Below, piece after piece: positions 17,090-26,560 of a DNA stretch of 64,000 nucleotides. The DNA comes from JBBQVS01 sp038211295 (GTDB lineage: Bacteria > Chloroflexota > Ktedonobacteria > Ktedonobacterales > Ktedonobacteraceae). Positions within the stretch are counted from its first letter, which is position 1. The number at the start of each line of letters is the position of its first letter. The position numbers and the translations under genes are program-made. Where the stretch lies: the NCBI GenBank assembly GCA_038211295.1, contig JBBQVS010000011.1, positions 1 through 64,000 of the forward strand, written 5' to 3'. The notes beneath the pieces are model-generated. The model ran no database searches. It was not told the origin of the DNA and was given only the letters and a program-made list of their open reading frames with translations.

Positions 17090-18964
17090 ATGGTTATCTT
17101 CCTACTCGCACTCATCGGTGCGCTCGCTGTCATGGTGATTCTCACTATTGGACGCCTGGGCTTTGGGCGACGCGAACAATTCGATAGTCGCAAATTCGCC
17201 ACATGGTTTGGCATATACTTTGTTGTGAACTTTCTGCTGAGCCTGCTCATACTCTACTTCGGACAACCCGCTTTGACGGGGCCGTTTGGCGGGTGGCAAT
17301 GGATTCTTGGCCCACTTGTGATTAGCAGTATCGCCAATCTCTTTGCCTTTGCGCGACCCGCGATGGGCGTGCTAGAAGAAGCCGCGGCAATCAGTCAGGG
17401 GCGTTCGCGCTCGTCAACGCGTGGCACAACAAGTATGCCCTCGCGCTACTCGCGTGGCGTAATCGCGGCGGGCATCTTCGGTCTCATTTTCGCGGGCGTT
17501 ATCGGTATCGTTGTCTCGATTCTTATCACCATCTTTACCACCTGGTTCGATGTCAACGCGAAAGTCCTTGCCGCCATCCCCAACGTAAAAGTGATGGCTT
17601 CGCCGCAATTGCCGCCGACAGATCAGAACAACATCGTGCTTGTAAGCAAAAATATCGCGTCCTATAAGGGTCAGCAGGTGCTTGGCTCCAACGGGCAAAA
17701 TCTTGGTTCCGCCTACAATATTGACCCCACCAGCTATACATTGCAATCCATCAATCATCATCTTTACTATGTTGCGCCACTCACCTACAACAACATTTTC
17801 GTCAATATTTCCAATCCAACTACGCCCGGCTTCGTCGTTGTAGATGCCGAAGACCCACAGCAGGTTCCGCAATTGCACACGGAGAATAGCGCGAAGATTG
17901 CGTACCTTCCTGGCGCGTTGCTCAATCAAGACCTGCTCCGTCACGTCTACATCAACGGCTATACCTATGGACGTCTCGCTGACCCCACACTGGAGCTTGA
18001 CGACAACCTGCATCCCTACTGGACCATTTCGCTCCTGCAACCGTCGCGTGGCTATACTGGCGACGTACTTAGCGAAGTGCTTATCGTCGATGCCCACACG
18101 GGCGATATCAAAAAATACCAACCCTCACAGGTTCCAACATGGGTTGACCGTGTATTCCCTTCCGATACCGTCATGGAATACCTGAAATGGTGGGGCCTGT
18201 ATCATAATGCCCCCTGGTTCAACCCCTCTGGTTTGGGCCAGCAAGCACCAGCGGGTACGCCCGAACTGCTGTATAACAAGGGCGATCAACCCGTCTGGCT
18301 TGTGCCTATGACTTCCTCGTCGTCAAGCGACCAGTCAAGTACAGGCGTGTTTCTCTTCAACTCGCACAAAAACGAGGCAGAGTTTTACCCTCTGTCGGGT
18401 ATCGGTATTGGCGATAACGTTACTAAAACGTTTCAGTCAACGCGTGCGAATATCCGCAACTACGATGTAACTAGCACGCAACTTTATCAAATCAATGGTG
18501 TCCCAACGTGGGTCGCGATCTACTCGCAGAGCACGGGTAGCGGCGACATCTTTCAAGCTGTTGGCATCGTTGACGCACGCGCCCTGAATGGTAACAACGT
18601 GCAATTCGAGTCGAACCTCTCGGCGGCACTCACCAGTTATCAGCAGTGGCTTACGCAGCAGGGGAGTGGCACGAGCAGCGGTACAACCAGTCAGACCGTG
18701 ACCGGTAAGGTGCAACGTATCTCTGTGGTACAGCAGGGCGCGAATACCATCTACTACCTACAAATCGCGGGTCAGAAGGTGATCTTCACCGCGAACCTGT
18801 CCCTCTCGCCCAAGTTGCCGCTTGTGCAAGCAGGTGATACCGTCAAAATTACCTACCTGCCGACAAAGGGTACAGTCGTCAATGTACAGAGTATCGATGA
18901 CATCACCATCAACCTGGGCGTTACTCCAACGCCCGGTGTGAGTGGTGGTACCGCAACCCCGTAG
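17090..18964 (+). CDS. Large membrane-anchored protein of unknown function
   Basis: A 624-residue protein, not recognised. There are TM segments near residues 1-22, 42-62 and 70-85, and a fourth (VIAAGIFGLIFAGVIGIVVSILITIF) near 130-160. The remaining 460 residues are probably extracytoplasmic, with many strand-forming repeats (for example VLIVDAHTGDIKKYQ, a motif common in beta-propeller or PepSY-like folds) and a small C-terminal beta domain (GKVQRISVVQQGANTIYYLQ). The start is the ATG at 17090, preceded by AAGGAG; a GTG at 17045 would add 15 residues before the first TM. It lies downstream of the palindromic promoter at 16854. Confidence 0.7.
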   Translation: MVIFLLALIGALAVMVILTIGRLGFGRREQFDSRKFATWFGIYFVVNFLLSLLILYFGQPALTGPFGGWQWILGPLVISSIANLFAFARPAMGVLEEAAAISQGRSRSSTRGTTSMPSRYSRGVIAAGIFGLIFAGVIGIVVSILITIFTTWFDVNAKVLAAIPNVKVMASPQLPPTDQNNIVLVSKNIASYKGQQVLGSNGQNLGSAYNIDPTSYTLQSINHHLYYVAPLTYNNIFVNISNPTTPGFVVVDAEDPQQVPQLHTENSAKIAYLPGALLNQDLLRHVYINGYTYGRLADPTLELDDNLHPYWTISLLQPSRGYTGDVLSEVLIVDAHTGDIKKYQPSQVPTWVDRVFPSDTVMEYLKWWGLYHNAPWFNPSGLGQQAPAGTPELLYNKGDQPVWLVPMTSSSSSDQSSTGVFLFNSHKNEAEFYPLSGIGIGDNVTKTFQSTRANIRNYDVTSTQLYQINGVPTWVAIYSQSTGSGDIFQAVGIVDARALNGNNVQFESNLSAALTSYQQWLTQQGSGTSSGTTSQTVTGKVQRISVVQQGANTIYYLQIAGQKVIFTANLSLSPKLPLVQAGDTVKITYLPTKGTVVNVQSIDDITINLGVTPTPGVSGGTATP

Positions 18965-19090
18965 TTTTATACCTCAAGTGTTGGACGTGCTGTGACACTT
19001 TGACAGGGATGCCTGAATATGTTCTACTCAAAGGTATCTCCGTTAAAGAGCCGCTGTACGTCCGATTTTCATTATCATCAAGGAAGAGCA

Positions 19091-19912
19091 ATGCCACCAC
19101 GCACTACGAAAATTTATCGTGAAGACAACGATTTTCAATATATCGAGACATTGCGCCGCAGCCGCGAGAAGCGTCAGAAAAATAAAGAGTTTTTCATCGA
19201 GGGCGTGCGTCCAATCAATCAAGCTCTGCGTTACGACTGGCAGATACGCGCCTTCGCCTATTCCCGCGAAAAACCGCTTTCGGACTGGGCCGAGAACATT
19301 CTGGCGCGTTCACAGGCAACGCATCATTACGATTTACGTCTGCCTCTGCTCGAAAAGTTGAGCAACAAATCGGACGCATCCGAGTTGCTGGCGGTGGTCA
19401 CGATGCCGCCAGATGATGTGGAACGTATCCCTCTCTCGGAGAAGCCTCTAGTGATTGTTTTTGATCGGCCCGCGAACCCTGGCAACCTGGGAACAATCAT
19501 TCGCTCCTGCGACGCGCTCCGTGTTGACGGCCTTATCATCACCGGACACGCGGTAGACCTCTACGATCCCGAAACCATTAGCGCGACCACTGGCTCATTT
19601 TTCGCGTTACCCACCGTCCGCCTGCCTTCACAAAAAGAACTACAACCCTGGCTTGAGGCAGTTGGCAAAAAATTCGAGTACGTTCAGATTGTCGGGAGCG
19701 ATGAGGACGCGGAAGTAGACGTTGCCGAACACGATTTCACGAAACCTACAATCCTCATTGTTGGCAACGAAACATGGGGTATAAGTGCAAACTATAAAGC
19801 ACTTTGCGATACAATGGTACACATCCCAATCTACGGTTCCGCCTCCTCACTCAACGTCGCGTGTGCAACCTCAATCCTGCTCTATGAAATTGATCGGCAG
19901 AGAAGAACGTAA
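19091..19912 (+). CDS. SpoU/TrmH-family RNA 2'-O-methyltransferase
   Basis: A 273-residue SPOUT methyltransferase using S-adenosylmethionine on tRNA or rRNA ribose. The N-terminal half (RSREKRQKNKEFFIEGVRP) is the RNA-binding SpoU_sub_bind-like part. The catalytic domain has motif 1 NPGNLGTIIRS, motif 2 IVGNETWGIS and motif 3 SLNVACATSILLYE, which form the trefoil knot. The start is ATG 19091, with AAGGAAGAG before it, rather than the ORF edge at 19019. The exact target nucleotide cannot be told from sequence alone. Confidence 0.9.
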   Translation: MPPRTTKIYREDNDFQYIETLRRSREKRQKNKEFFIEGVRPINQALRYDWQIRAFAYSREKPLSDWAENILARSQATHHYDLRLPLLEKLSNKSDASELLAVVTMPPDDVERIPLSEKPLVIVFDRPANPGNLGTIIRSCDALRVDGLIITGHAVDLYDPETISATTGSFFALPTVRLPSQKELQPWLEAVGKKFEYVQIVGSDEDAEVDVAEHDFTKPTILIVGNETWGISANYKALCDTMVHIPIYGSASSLNVACATSILLYEIDRQRRT

Positions 19913-19984
19913 AGAATGCTTCATGGTACAATAGGACAAGGACATATTTCACTAGCAGGCCGCACACTTAAAGGATAATCACAC

Positions 19985-21202
19985 ATGGTCGCCCCACAGA
20001 TACCGCACGACACAGCACCCACGTATGCACAGCAGTATTTACCACGCTTACAGGAATATCAAGAGGAAATGCTGGCACGTCTCACAACCCTCGTCAATAT
20101 CGATTCGGGGACGGGGCAAGTTGAGGGCGTCAACCGCATCATAGACCACCTTGAAGCGTGGATGACGGCGTTAGGCTTCGCGGTCTCGCGGTCTCCAACG
20201 CCCTCCTTTGGTGATAACCTCGTGGCGCATCTACGCGGTACAGGCAAGGCGCGTATTCTGCTTGTGGGACATGTTGATACCGTTTATGCACAGGGAGCGG
20301 TTCAAGCGCAACCATTTCGCCTTGAAGAGGGCATTATCTACGGGCCGGGCGTGATTGATATGAAGTCGGGCGTGATAATGTGTATCTACGCCCTCCGTGT
20401 TTTGCTCGAAGGGGGCTTCGACCAGTTTGGCGACCTCTACGTCGTGTTCAATAACGATGAAGAGATTGGCTCAACGGGTAGCGCACCGCTTTTACAGGAT
20501 ATCGCACGACGCGTCGATGTCGGGTTAGTGCTAGAGTCGTCGCGTTCCGCCAACATCGTGACCAAAGCACGTAAAGGAGCCGATAAGTATGTGTTGGAGA
20601 TAACGGGCATTTCCGCGCATTCGGGAGCCGAGCCGCAAAAGGGACGCTCCGCCGTTGTCGAACTTGCTCACAAAATCCTCGCCATGAACAATATCAATAC
20701 GCTCTTTTACGGCGTGACTTGCAACGTGACGCGGATTAGTAGTAGCGAACAGCTTAACATGGTGCCTGATATGGCGCGTTGCCACATCTCCGTTCGCGCC
20801 TATGATGAGCGCGGTCTGGACATGGCGGCGGACGCGCTGGAAAAAATCGTGACGGGTTGCAGTGTTCCCGATACCCGTGCCAGATTAGTGCGAATGCCGG
20901 GCCGTAGACCGTACCAGGCAACACCCGCTATGCTCGACCTGCTCCACATGGCACAACAGGAGGGGGACGCCCTCGGCCTCGCTATCGTCGCCGAGGGCAA
21001 GGGTGGCGTCTCGGACGCGAATACGCTGATGGCGGCAGGTATACCCACGCTGGATAGTCTCGGCCCAATCGGTGGCGGAATGCACAACCTTGACCGCGAA
21101 TATCTCCGCGCCGACTCCATCGCGTTACGTGGGGCCTTGCTCGCTGGCCTGCTCCACCACATTAGCCTGTCGAAATCTACAGGGGCGAAACCATTGGCAT
21201 AG
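19985..21202 (+). CDS. M20 family metallopeptidase (glutamate carboxypeptidase-like)
   Basis: A 405-residue M20 zinc peptidase resembling carboxypeptidase G2. Metal and catalytic residues are visible: GHVDTV (His and Asp), IDMKSG (bridging Asp), NDEEIGS (catalytic Glu and metal Glu) and the C-terminal GPIGGGMHNLDREY (His). The dimerisation domain lies between (ITGISAHSGAEPQKGRSAVVELAH). No signal peptide is seen, so it is probably cytosolic. It follows the SpoU gene by 72 bases with its own AAGGA site. Confidence 0.9.
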   Translation: MVAPQIPHDTAPTYAQQYLPRLQEYQEEMLARLTTLVNIDSGTGQVEGVNRIIDHLEAWMTALGFAVSRSPTPSFGDNLVAHLRGTGKARILLVGHVDTVYAQGAVQAQPFRLEEGIIYGPGVIDMKSGVIMCIYALRVLLEGGFDQFGDLYVVFNNDEEIGSTGSAPLLQDIARRVDVGLVLESSRSANIVTKARKGADKYVLEITGISAHSGAEPQKGRSAVVELAHKILAMNNINTLFYGVTCNVTRISSSEQLNMVPDMARCHISVRAYDERGLDMAADALEKIVTGCSVPDTRARLVRMPGRRPYQATPAMLDLLHMAQQEGDALGLAIVAEGKGGVSDANTLMAAGIPTLDSLGPIGGGMHNLDREYLRADSIALRGALLAGLLHHISLSKSTGAKPLA

Positions 21203-21264
21203 CCAGTACAGTTTGTGCTAGAAATGGATACACTTAAAGAAACGGAAAGACAAGGAGCAAATTT

Positions 21265-23208
21265 ATGGGATTTCATGGCATGGGTGGCGGAATGGAAGCA
21301 TACGCGGAAGAGCAAAAGAAGCGCGGACGCAAAACCGACGCGCGAACAGTGCGCCGTATCTTCACAGCATTCGCGCCATATAAACTACAGGTTCTTCTGG
21401 TGCTACTCGCCATTATTATAACGACGCTGCTGGGGTTGGTTAATCCACTGCTGATTAAGTTCATCTTCGACGACGCGATTACGCCTAAGAACACGAACCT
21501 ACTACTCATTTTTGTTGGCTTGATGATCGTTACACCAATCGTAACAGGCATCGTTGGCGTAGGGCAGACGTATCTAAACAATGTTGTTGGACAAAATGTA
21601 ATGCGCGACTTTCGCAATCGGTTGTATCAACACCTACAAAGTATGTCATTGCGTTTCTTTACCGCAACACGCACAGGTGAAATTCAGTCGCGCCTCTCCA
21701 ATGATGTTGGTGGCGTCCAAACGGTTGTCACCGATACCGCGACAAGTATCATCTCCAACATCTCGACATTCGTAAGTACACTGATCGTCATGCTATACAT
21801 CAGTCCACTTCTGACATTAGTCTCGCTGGGTGCGCTACCAATCTTTTTGTGGATTACCTATAAGGTCGGCAAGGTGCGCCGCCTGACAAGCAAAGAGACG
21901 CAAAAGAGCCTGGCGTCGCTGACCGCTATGATGCAGGAGACGCTTTCAGTAAGCGGCGTATTGCTCATGAAGACCTACGGACGCCAGAAGTATGTGCAGA
22001 GCCAGTTCGAGAAGGAAAATCAGAAACTCACCGATTTAGAAGTTCGGCAGCAGATGATTGGACGCTGGTTCTTTATGCTTATCAGCACCTTCTTTTCGAT
22101 TACGCCCGCACTGATCTACCTGATCGCTGGTTGGCAGGCAATTCATGGGAACGCAAGACTCTACTCTTTCGGGACTATCGTTGCGTTTACGACGCTACAA
22201 AGCAGAATCTTCTTCCCGATAGGGCAACTTCTCTCGACGCAGGTAGAGGTACAGGGGGCGTTAGCCCTGTTTGACCGCATCTTCGAGTACCTCGACCTAC
22301 CCGTTGATATCAAGAACAAGCCCGACGCGTTGACGCTTGTGCCAGAGCAGACGCGCGGTGAAGTGGCGTTCAAGCATGTTACCTTCTCCTACAAGCGTGA
22401 CGAAGAAGACAAACCAAGTATGCTCAGGGGATTGGTTGAAGTAGAACTACCCGCATCATCGCTGGTTGTGCCATTTGCGAAACGTGAAGAGAGCGAAGAG
22501 CCACGCATCACGCTGAACGATGTGTCGTTTAGTATTCAACCAGGCCAACTGGCGGCACTCGTTGGGCCAAGTGGCGCGGGTAAAACCACGATGACCTACA
22601 TGGTGCCGCGTCTCTATGATGTCGATAGCGGCTCGGTAGAGATCGACGGGCATAACGTCAAAGATGTGACGCTCGAATCGCTGGGTGATGTCGTTGGCGT
22701 TGTTACGCAGGAAACATACCTCTTCCATGCTTCCGTGCGCGAAAACCTACTGTACGCACGCGCCGATGCAACCGACGAGCAAATGATCGCGGCAGCAAAG
22801 GCGGCAGCTATTCACGAGCGCATCATGGAACTCGACAATGGCTATGATACCATCGTGGGTGAGCGCGGCTACAAGCTCTCTGGTGGCGAAAAGCAGCGTA
22901 TAGCGATTGCGCGTGTTATTCTCAAAAACCCGCGTATCCTCATTCTGGACGAGGCTACCAGTGCGCTCGACACGCACTCGGAGCGACTGATTCAGGCGGC
23001 ACTTGAACCATTGATGAAGGGGCGCACGACGCTTGCCATCGCGCACCGCCTCTCGACCATTCTCTCCGCGGACGTTATTCTGGTCGTGGATCACGGCGAG
23101 ATTGTGGAGCGTGGTACGCATCAAGAATTGTTAGAGCGCAACGGCTTATACGCGCAACTCTATAATGAACAGTTCTCAAAGAGCGCACAGGTCGAGGCGG
23201 TAGCATAA
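21265..23208 (+). CDS. ABC exporter, fused membrane and ATPase domains
   Basis: A 647-residue type IV ABC half-transporter (MsbA/LmrA-like). Six TM helices lie in residues 40-330. The ATPase domain has Walker A GPSGAGKTT, Q-loop VTQETYLF, signature LSGGEKQR, Walker B ILILDEATSALD and the His switch IAHRLST. It is odd that about 45 residues are inserted between the first NBD strand (HVTFSYKRDEED) and the usual LNDVSFSIQPG. The insert (LRGLVEVELPASSLVV) repeats a strand pattern and looks like a local duplication. The substrate is unknown. RBS AAGGAG; 62 bases after the M20 gene. Confidence 0.92.
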   Translation: MGFHGMGGGMEAYAEEQKKRGRKTDARTVRRIFTAFAPYKLQVLLVLLAIIITTLLGLVNPLLIKFIFDDAITPKNTNLLLIFVGLMIVTPIVTGIVGVGQTYLNNVVGQNVMRDFRNRLYQHLQSMSLRFFTATRTGEIQSRLSNDVGGVQTVVTDTATSIISNISTFVSTLIVMLYISPLLTLVSLGALPIFLWITYKVGKVRRLTSKETQKSLASLTAMMQETLSVSGVLLMKTYGRQKYVQSQFEKENQKLTDLEVRQQMIGRWFFMLISTFFSITPALIYLIAGWQAIHGNARLYSFGTIVAFTTLQSRIFFPIGQLLSTQVEVQGALALFDRIFEYLDLPVDIKNKPDALTLVPEQTRGEVAFKHVTFSYKRDEEDKPSMLRGLVEVELPASSLVVPFAKREESEEPRITLNDVSFSIQPGQLAALVGPSGAGKTTMTYMVPRLYDVDSGSVEIDGHNVKDVTLESLGDVVGVVTQETYLFHASVRENLLYARADATDEQMIAAAKAAAIHERIMELDNGYDTIVGERGYKLSGGEKQRIAIARVILKNPRILILDEATSALDTHSERLIQAALEPLMKGRTTLAIAHRLSTILSADVILVVDHGEIVERGTHQELLERNGLYAQLYNEQFSKSAQVEAVA

Positions 23209-23274
23209 CACATAGATTGTGCGGACAATGAAAAGAAGGGTAGAGAGACTGCGAGCGTATAGCGTCTCCCCCCT

Positions 23275-23318
23275 CTTCTTTTTGTGCTATTGGTAATGTA
23301 CAATAGCACAAAAAGAAG
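23275..23318. repeat. 18-bp perfect hairpin between the exporter and the next gene
   Basis: Arms 23275-23292 and 23301-23318 are exact complements with an 8-base loop. Each arm carries a run of five T or A, so it could terminate transcription in both directions, although the next gene starts only 20 bases later. Confidence 0.75.
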
Positions 23319-23337
23319 ATATTGAGGACAGAAAAAG

Positions 23338-24216
23338 ATGAGTAGTACCGTTGTCATATACCCAATAGGGACGGCTCTGCTAAAAGCCGAGGATATTCTT
23401 GGGCGCGATAGAGCCTGGCAAGCAGAGAACGCAACGCAACAGCACTTTTTAGAGACGTTTCTCAATACTGCATGTCGAGAAGAGAGCCGATCAATACCAG
23501 AAATCGAGAGTATCGCGTCGATGGATGCCGCCGTCATCAACGAATTCCTGCGGCAACGTGGCTTCGAGATTCAGCTTGCCCCCTTCAAAGATGAGGTAGA
23601 ATTTGGCGCGGCAAGCGTGCTAGACCTGCTTATGAAATGGATGCAACCGGGGCAAGAAACAACGCTCACGCTACATCCTGATCTCGTGGGAAAGAGCGGG
23701 CAGGAGTATCCCGCCGTGCAAATGACTGAGGGCATGAGCTATTACACCGCAGAGGGGCATTCACACACCATCGCGAAACTTCAGACGCAGACACAGGACG
23801 CCGTATATATGACGCGTCTGGATACCGCGCCGACAGGCTTCGACCTATTGAATTATGTACGCCGCCTCACGATCACGCCCAACTATGACTATAAAGACCT
23901 GATTTTTCCAATGGTCGCGCTAAAGCAGCAAGTGGATATTAGCTGGTTGCTTGGGATGCACACATTCAACACGCAAAACAAGCCTGTCATTATTGTACAG
24001 GCATTGCAGGAAACACACCTTTCAATGGATGCACTGGGCGCACACGCGAAAAGCGCGGTTGCCCTCGGCTTTCGCACGATGGCGTTCAGGCAAGCCCCTC
24101 CTAAACCCAACCTTATCATCAACGGCCCCATGCTCGTATGGTGCGAGCGTCCCACCCTCTCGCAACCGCTCTTCGTCGCCCACATCACTCCTGAGGACTG
24201 GAAAAAACCCGCGTAG
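23338..24216 (+). CDS. Hypothetical protein, 292 aa
   Basis: Not recognised. Soluble, no TM segment. It begins MSSTVVIYPIGTALLKAEDI and has several Trp/Phe-rich strands (VDISWLLGMHTFNTQNKP, LIINGPMLVWCERP, PLFVAHITPEDW). RBS GAGGA lies about 9 bases upstream. A strong hairpin precedes it and another follows about 80 bases after the stop, so it is probably a single transcription unit. No functional claim. Confidence 0.55.
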   Translation: MSSTVVIYPIGTALLKAEDILGRDRAWQAENATQQHFLETFLNTACREESRSIPEIESIASMDAAVINEFLRQRGFEIQLAPFKDEVEFGAASVLDLLMKWMQPGQETTLTLHPDLVGKSGQEYPAVQMTEGMSYYTAEGHSHTIAKLQTQTQDAVYMTRLDTAPTGFDLLNYVRRLTITPNYDYKDLIFPMVALKQQVDISWLLGMHTFNTQNKPVIIVQALQETHLSMDALGAHAKSAVALGFRTMAFRQAPPKPNLIINGPMLVWCERPTLSQPLFVAHITPEDWKKPA

Positions 24217-24299
24217 GTGCAAGGATATGGTGGAACGGCGAGAGTTCCGCCCACGCAATGGTTTGGTGATCCTAACTTTGGACGCTAGCATTGATGCAT

Positions 24300-24343
24300 A
24301 GCAGAAGAAGCTGGTGGAAAAACTTCCACCAGCTTCTTCTGCT
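24300..24343. terminator. 20-bp perfect hairpin downstream of the hypothetical gene
   Basis: Arms 24300-24319 and 24324-24343 with a 4-base loop, followed by ATCTAGTC rather than a clear T-run. It is probably a terminator, or an RNA stabiliser. Confidence 0.6.
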
Positions 24344-24500
24344 ATCTAGTCTTTCCTGAGAAGTTGTAAAGTAGGGAAATTCGCCGATTGTGAGCTAGTT
24401 CACAGTTTTTTTGTGGAAGAGCGTCTATTATAAGGCATGGGAGTCCCTGGTTTCCCTAGCTACTTTCCTAACCTGCTATGTATTGAGGAGGACATCTAGT

Positions 24501-25160
24501 ATGTCTCATTCTTTTATGAAGAGTATCATGTATTGGTGTGGTCTGGTCTGTCTCTGCTCGTCGCTCTTGATAGCTTGTTCTTCTGACCCAACTTCAGGCA
24601 GAGCAAGCGGTACGCCACAGGCCCACACTCCGACACCTACTCCAACGCCACCAATCAGCACCCCGACAACTGCTGCAACGCCAACGCCTATTACTCAACC
24701 CGTGCCACCCACTCAGACCGATTGTCCTGCGCGACTTACAGGTCGCGCCCTGGTCACGGCTCCTCTGGCTCAAGGCAAAGACCCGCAAATTATTTATGCA
24801 CTCACGAAACAACGTATCACGCGCTACGATACGGTGACGCATACAAGTACCGATATTGTGACTCTTCCCGCTACGAAAGAGCTTGGAGATTTCGGAAGCG
24901 GCTTGTTTGCCAGAAACGACCAATGGGTCTTTTTCTTTACGAGAGAAGCTAATTCCATCGATTACGTTTCAGGAGACCTTCAAGCTGTCCGCATAGACGG
25001 ACAAGGACTTCAAACGCTTGAATGTGCAATGTATATAAATTTCCCTTTAATATCGCCCGATCACCACTACATTGCTTTTAATGATTTCGAGCAGATGAGT
25101 ACTCCTAGTGGTCTATTTTTATTTGATACTACTACTGGTGTGATTACTCCCCACGCTTAG
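24501..25160 (+). pseudogene. Secreted lipoprotein gene truncated by an IS insertion
   Basis: Starts MSHSFMKSIMYWCGLVCLC at ATG 24501 after GAGGAGGA. A lipoprotein signal peptide ends in lipobox LIAC, so it would be anchored to the outer face of the membrane. A Pro/Thr linker (TPTPTPPISTPTT) follows, then a start of a TolB/beta-propeller-like domain (PDHHYIAFNDF, GLFLFDTTTGVIT). The frame runs into the end of the tnpB element and stops at a TAG inside it (25158-25160). The native C-terminus was therefore displaced. If the element is taken out at the boundaries I propose, the frame continues about 27 residues (INPTCIAITSAMNSIQG and on) to a TGA. The truncated form might still be functional. 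Confidence 0.65.
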
Positions 25161-26275
25161 AAAGCGGGGGCTTCTAGGGGCAAACCCACGCTGTGTAATC
25201 CCACAGCTTTGATGTTCAATGCAGCATTGAGGTCACGATCAAGCGAAAGGAGACAACACGGACACTGGTACACGCGCTCACTGAGCGGCATCTTTTGTCG
25301 ATGTCCACATCGGCTACAGTCTTGACTCGTATACGCAGGGTTGACCTTGATGAACTGCCTACCAGCTTCTTCCGCTTTGCAGGACAGGTGAGAGAAAAAG
25401 GCCGACCATGCCGCGTCACTGATGCTCTTGGCAAGGCAATGAGTGTGCAGCATCCGATTGACGTTGAGGTCTTCGACACAGATTACGCCAAATCGGTTGA
25501 CAATCTGTCTGGACTGTTGATGCGTGAAGTTATCTCGTTTGAACGTCACACGTTCATGCACACGGGCAACCACCTTACGATACTTACGACGTTCGGGCGT
25601 TCCCTTCGCACGTTTGGAGTGTTTGCGTTGAACGCGCTTCAACGCTTTCTCTTCTGCGCGAAAGAAGCGAGGATTGTCAATCTCTTCTGCATTGGAAAGC
25701 GTCGCAAACGTTGTGAGTCCGACATCAATCCCTACCTGGGGAGATATTGGGTCAAGACGTTGTGGGTCGCACTCACACGAAAAGGTGATGTACCACTTGC
25801 CCGTACTACTCTTGTGAATGGTTGCCGTTTTGACGGAGCCACGGACAGGACGATGATACACCATCTTGACCGCACCAATCTTAGAAAGCGAGACACGGCT
25901 CTCATGGGTGATGCTGAACCCGCTTTGGGGAAAGGTGAAGGAGTCATAGCGTCCATAGCCCTTGAAGCGCGGATACCCCGGCTTTTCACCAGCTTTGAGG
26001 CGACGGAAGAACGCTTTCACGCCCAAATCAACGCGAACTGCCACGTTTTGCAGCACTTGCGAATGGACAGTGGAGAGCGAGGGGCGTTGTTCTTTCAGCA
26101 TCGGATAGGTTGCTTGTTGCCCGTAACAACTCAGACTCTTACTCTCTTGGAAGTACGCATTCTTGCGGTTTTCAAGCAAGTGGTTATAGAGCCATCGGCA
26201 CTCTTCAAGGGTGCTTTCAAGGCGTGTGAGTTGGTTCTTCGTCGGATGTATCCGATACTGAAAGTTTTTTATCAT
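25157..26275 (-). CDS. tnpB: TnpB RNA-guided endonuclease of an IS1341-type element
   Basis: A 372-residue TnpB/OrfB. It starts MIKNFQYRIHPTKNQ, the standard N-terminal helix-turn. RuvC catalytic residues are present: DVGLTTFATL (Asp), VEDLNVNRM (Glu) and SLDRDLNAALN (Asp). The zinc finger is CSRCGHRQKM..CPCC. All catalytic residues are kept, so the nuclease may be active. The start is ATG 26275; a TTG at 26281 is the alternative. The -10 lies 7 bases upstream of the ATG, so the mRNA is nearly leaderless. In characterised elements the guide (omega) RNA overlaps the 3' end of tnpB and the right end, here about 25148-25300. Confidence 0.95.
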   Translation of the reverse strand: MIKNFQYRIHPTKNQLTRLESTLEECRWLYNHLLENRKNAYFQESKSLSCYGQQATYPMLKEQRPSLSTVHSQVLQNVAVRVDLGVKAFFRRLKAGEKPGYPRFKGYGRYDSFTFPQSGFSITHESRVSLSKIGAVKMVYHRPVRGSVKTATIHKSSTGKWYITFSCECDPQRLDPISPQVGIDVGLTTFATLSNAEEIDNPRFFRAEEKALKRVQRKHSKRAKGTPERRKYRKVVARVHERVTFKRDNFTHQQSRQIVNRFGVICVEDLNVNRMLHTHCLAKSISDAAWSAFFSHLSCKAEEAGRQFIKVNPAYTSQDCSRCGHRQKMPLSERVYQCPCCLLSLDRDLNAALNIKAVGLHSVGLPLEAPAF

Positions 26276-26281
26276 AGTCAA

Positions 26282-26310
26282 AGTGTAGCATAATTTAAGC
26301 TTAATGTCAA
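26282..26310 (-). promoter_or_regulatory. tnpB promoter
   Basis: On the minus strand TTGACA (26305-26310), a 17-base spacer and TACACT (26282-26287). A start about 7 bases downstream falls at the tnpB ATG. Confidence 0.7.
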
Positions 26311-26560
26311 GTTCAGCTTAAATGTTTGGTGCTATTCATCCCCATGACTCGAAGTCAGGGGCCTTCTGGCAACGAGAGGTAAAGCCCAGAAGATATCAAC
26401 CCAACTTGTATCGCAATAACAAGTGCAATGAACTCCATCCAAGGGAAAATGCCAACCTACAGAGACTGATAGCACAGAAAAAGGACGGTTCCAAAAGTAA
26501 AAGCATTAATCTTCACGTACTCCTATTTTTGTACTCATGAGAAGCTCCCTTTCGCTGCGG

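Larger units (their letters stand above)
25148..26394 (-). mobile_element. IS200/IS605 superfamily element, IS1341 type (tnpB only)
   Basis: About 1.25 kb with a single tnpB on the minus strand and no tnpA. The right end (low coordinates) has a hairpin made from CCCCACGC at 25149-25156 and 25164-25170. The left end has two hairpins: 26340-26361 (CCCC.TGACT / AGTCAGGGG) and 26363-26392 (CTTCTGG / CCAGAAG). On the minus strand TTGAT (26395-26399) lies immediately before the left end, the same target pentamer known for ISDra2. There are no terminal inverted repeats and no target duplication, as expected. It interrupts the lipoprotein gene at 24501. Exact ends are my estimate. Confidence 0.8.
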
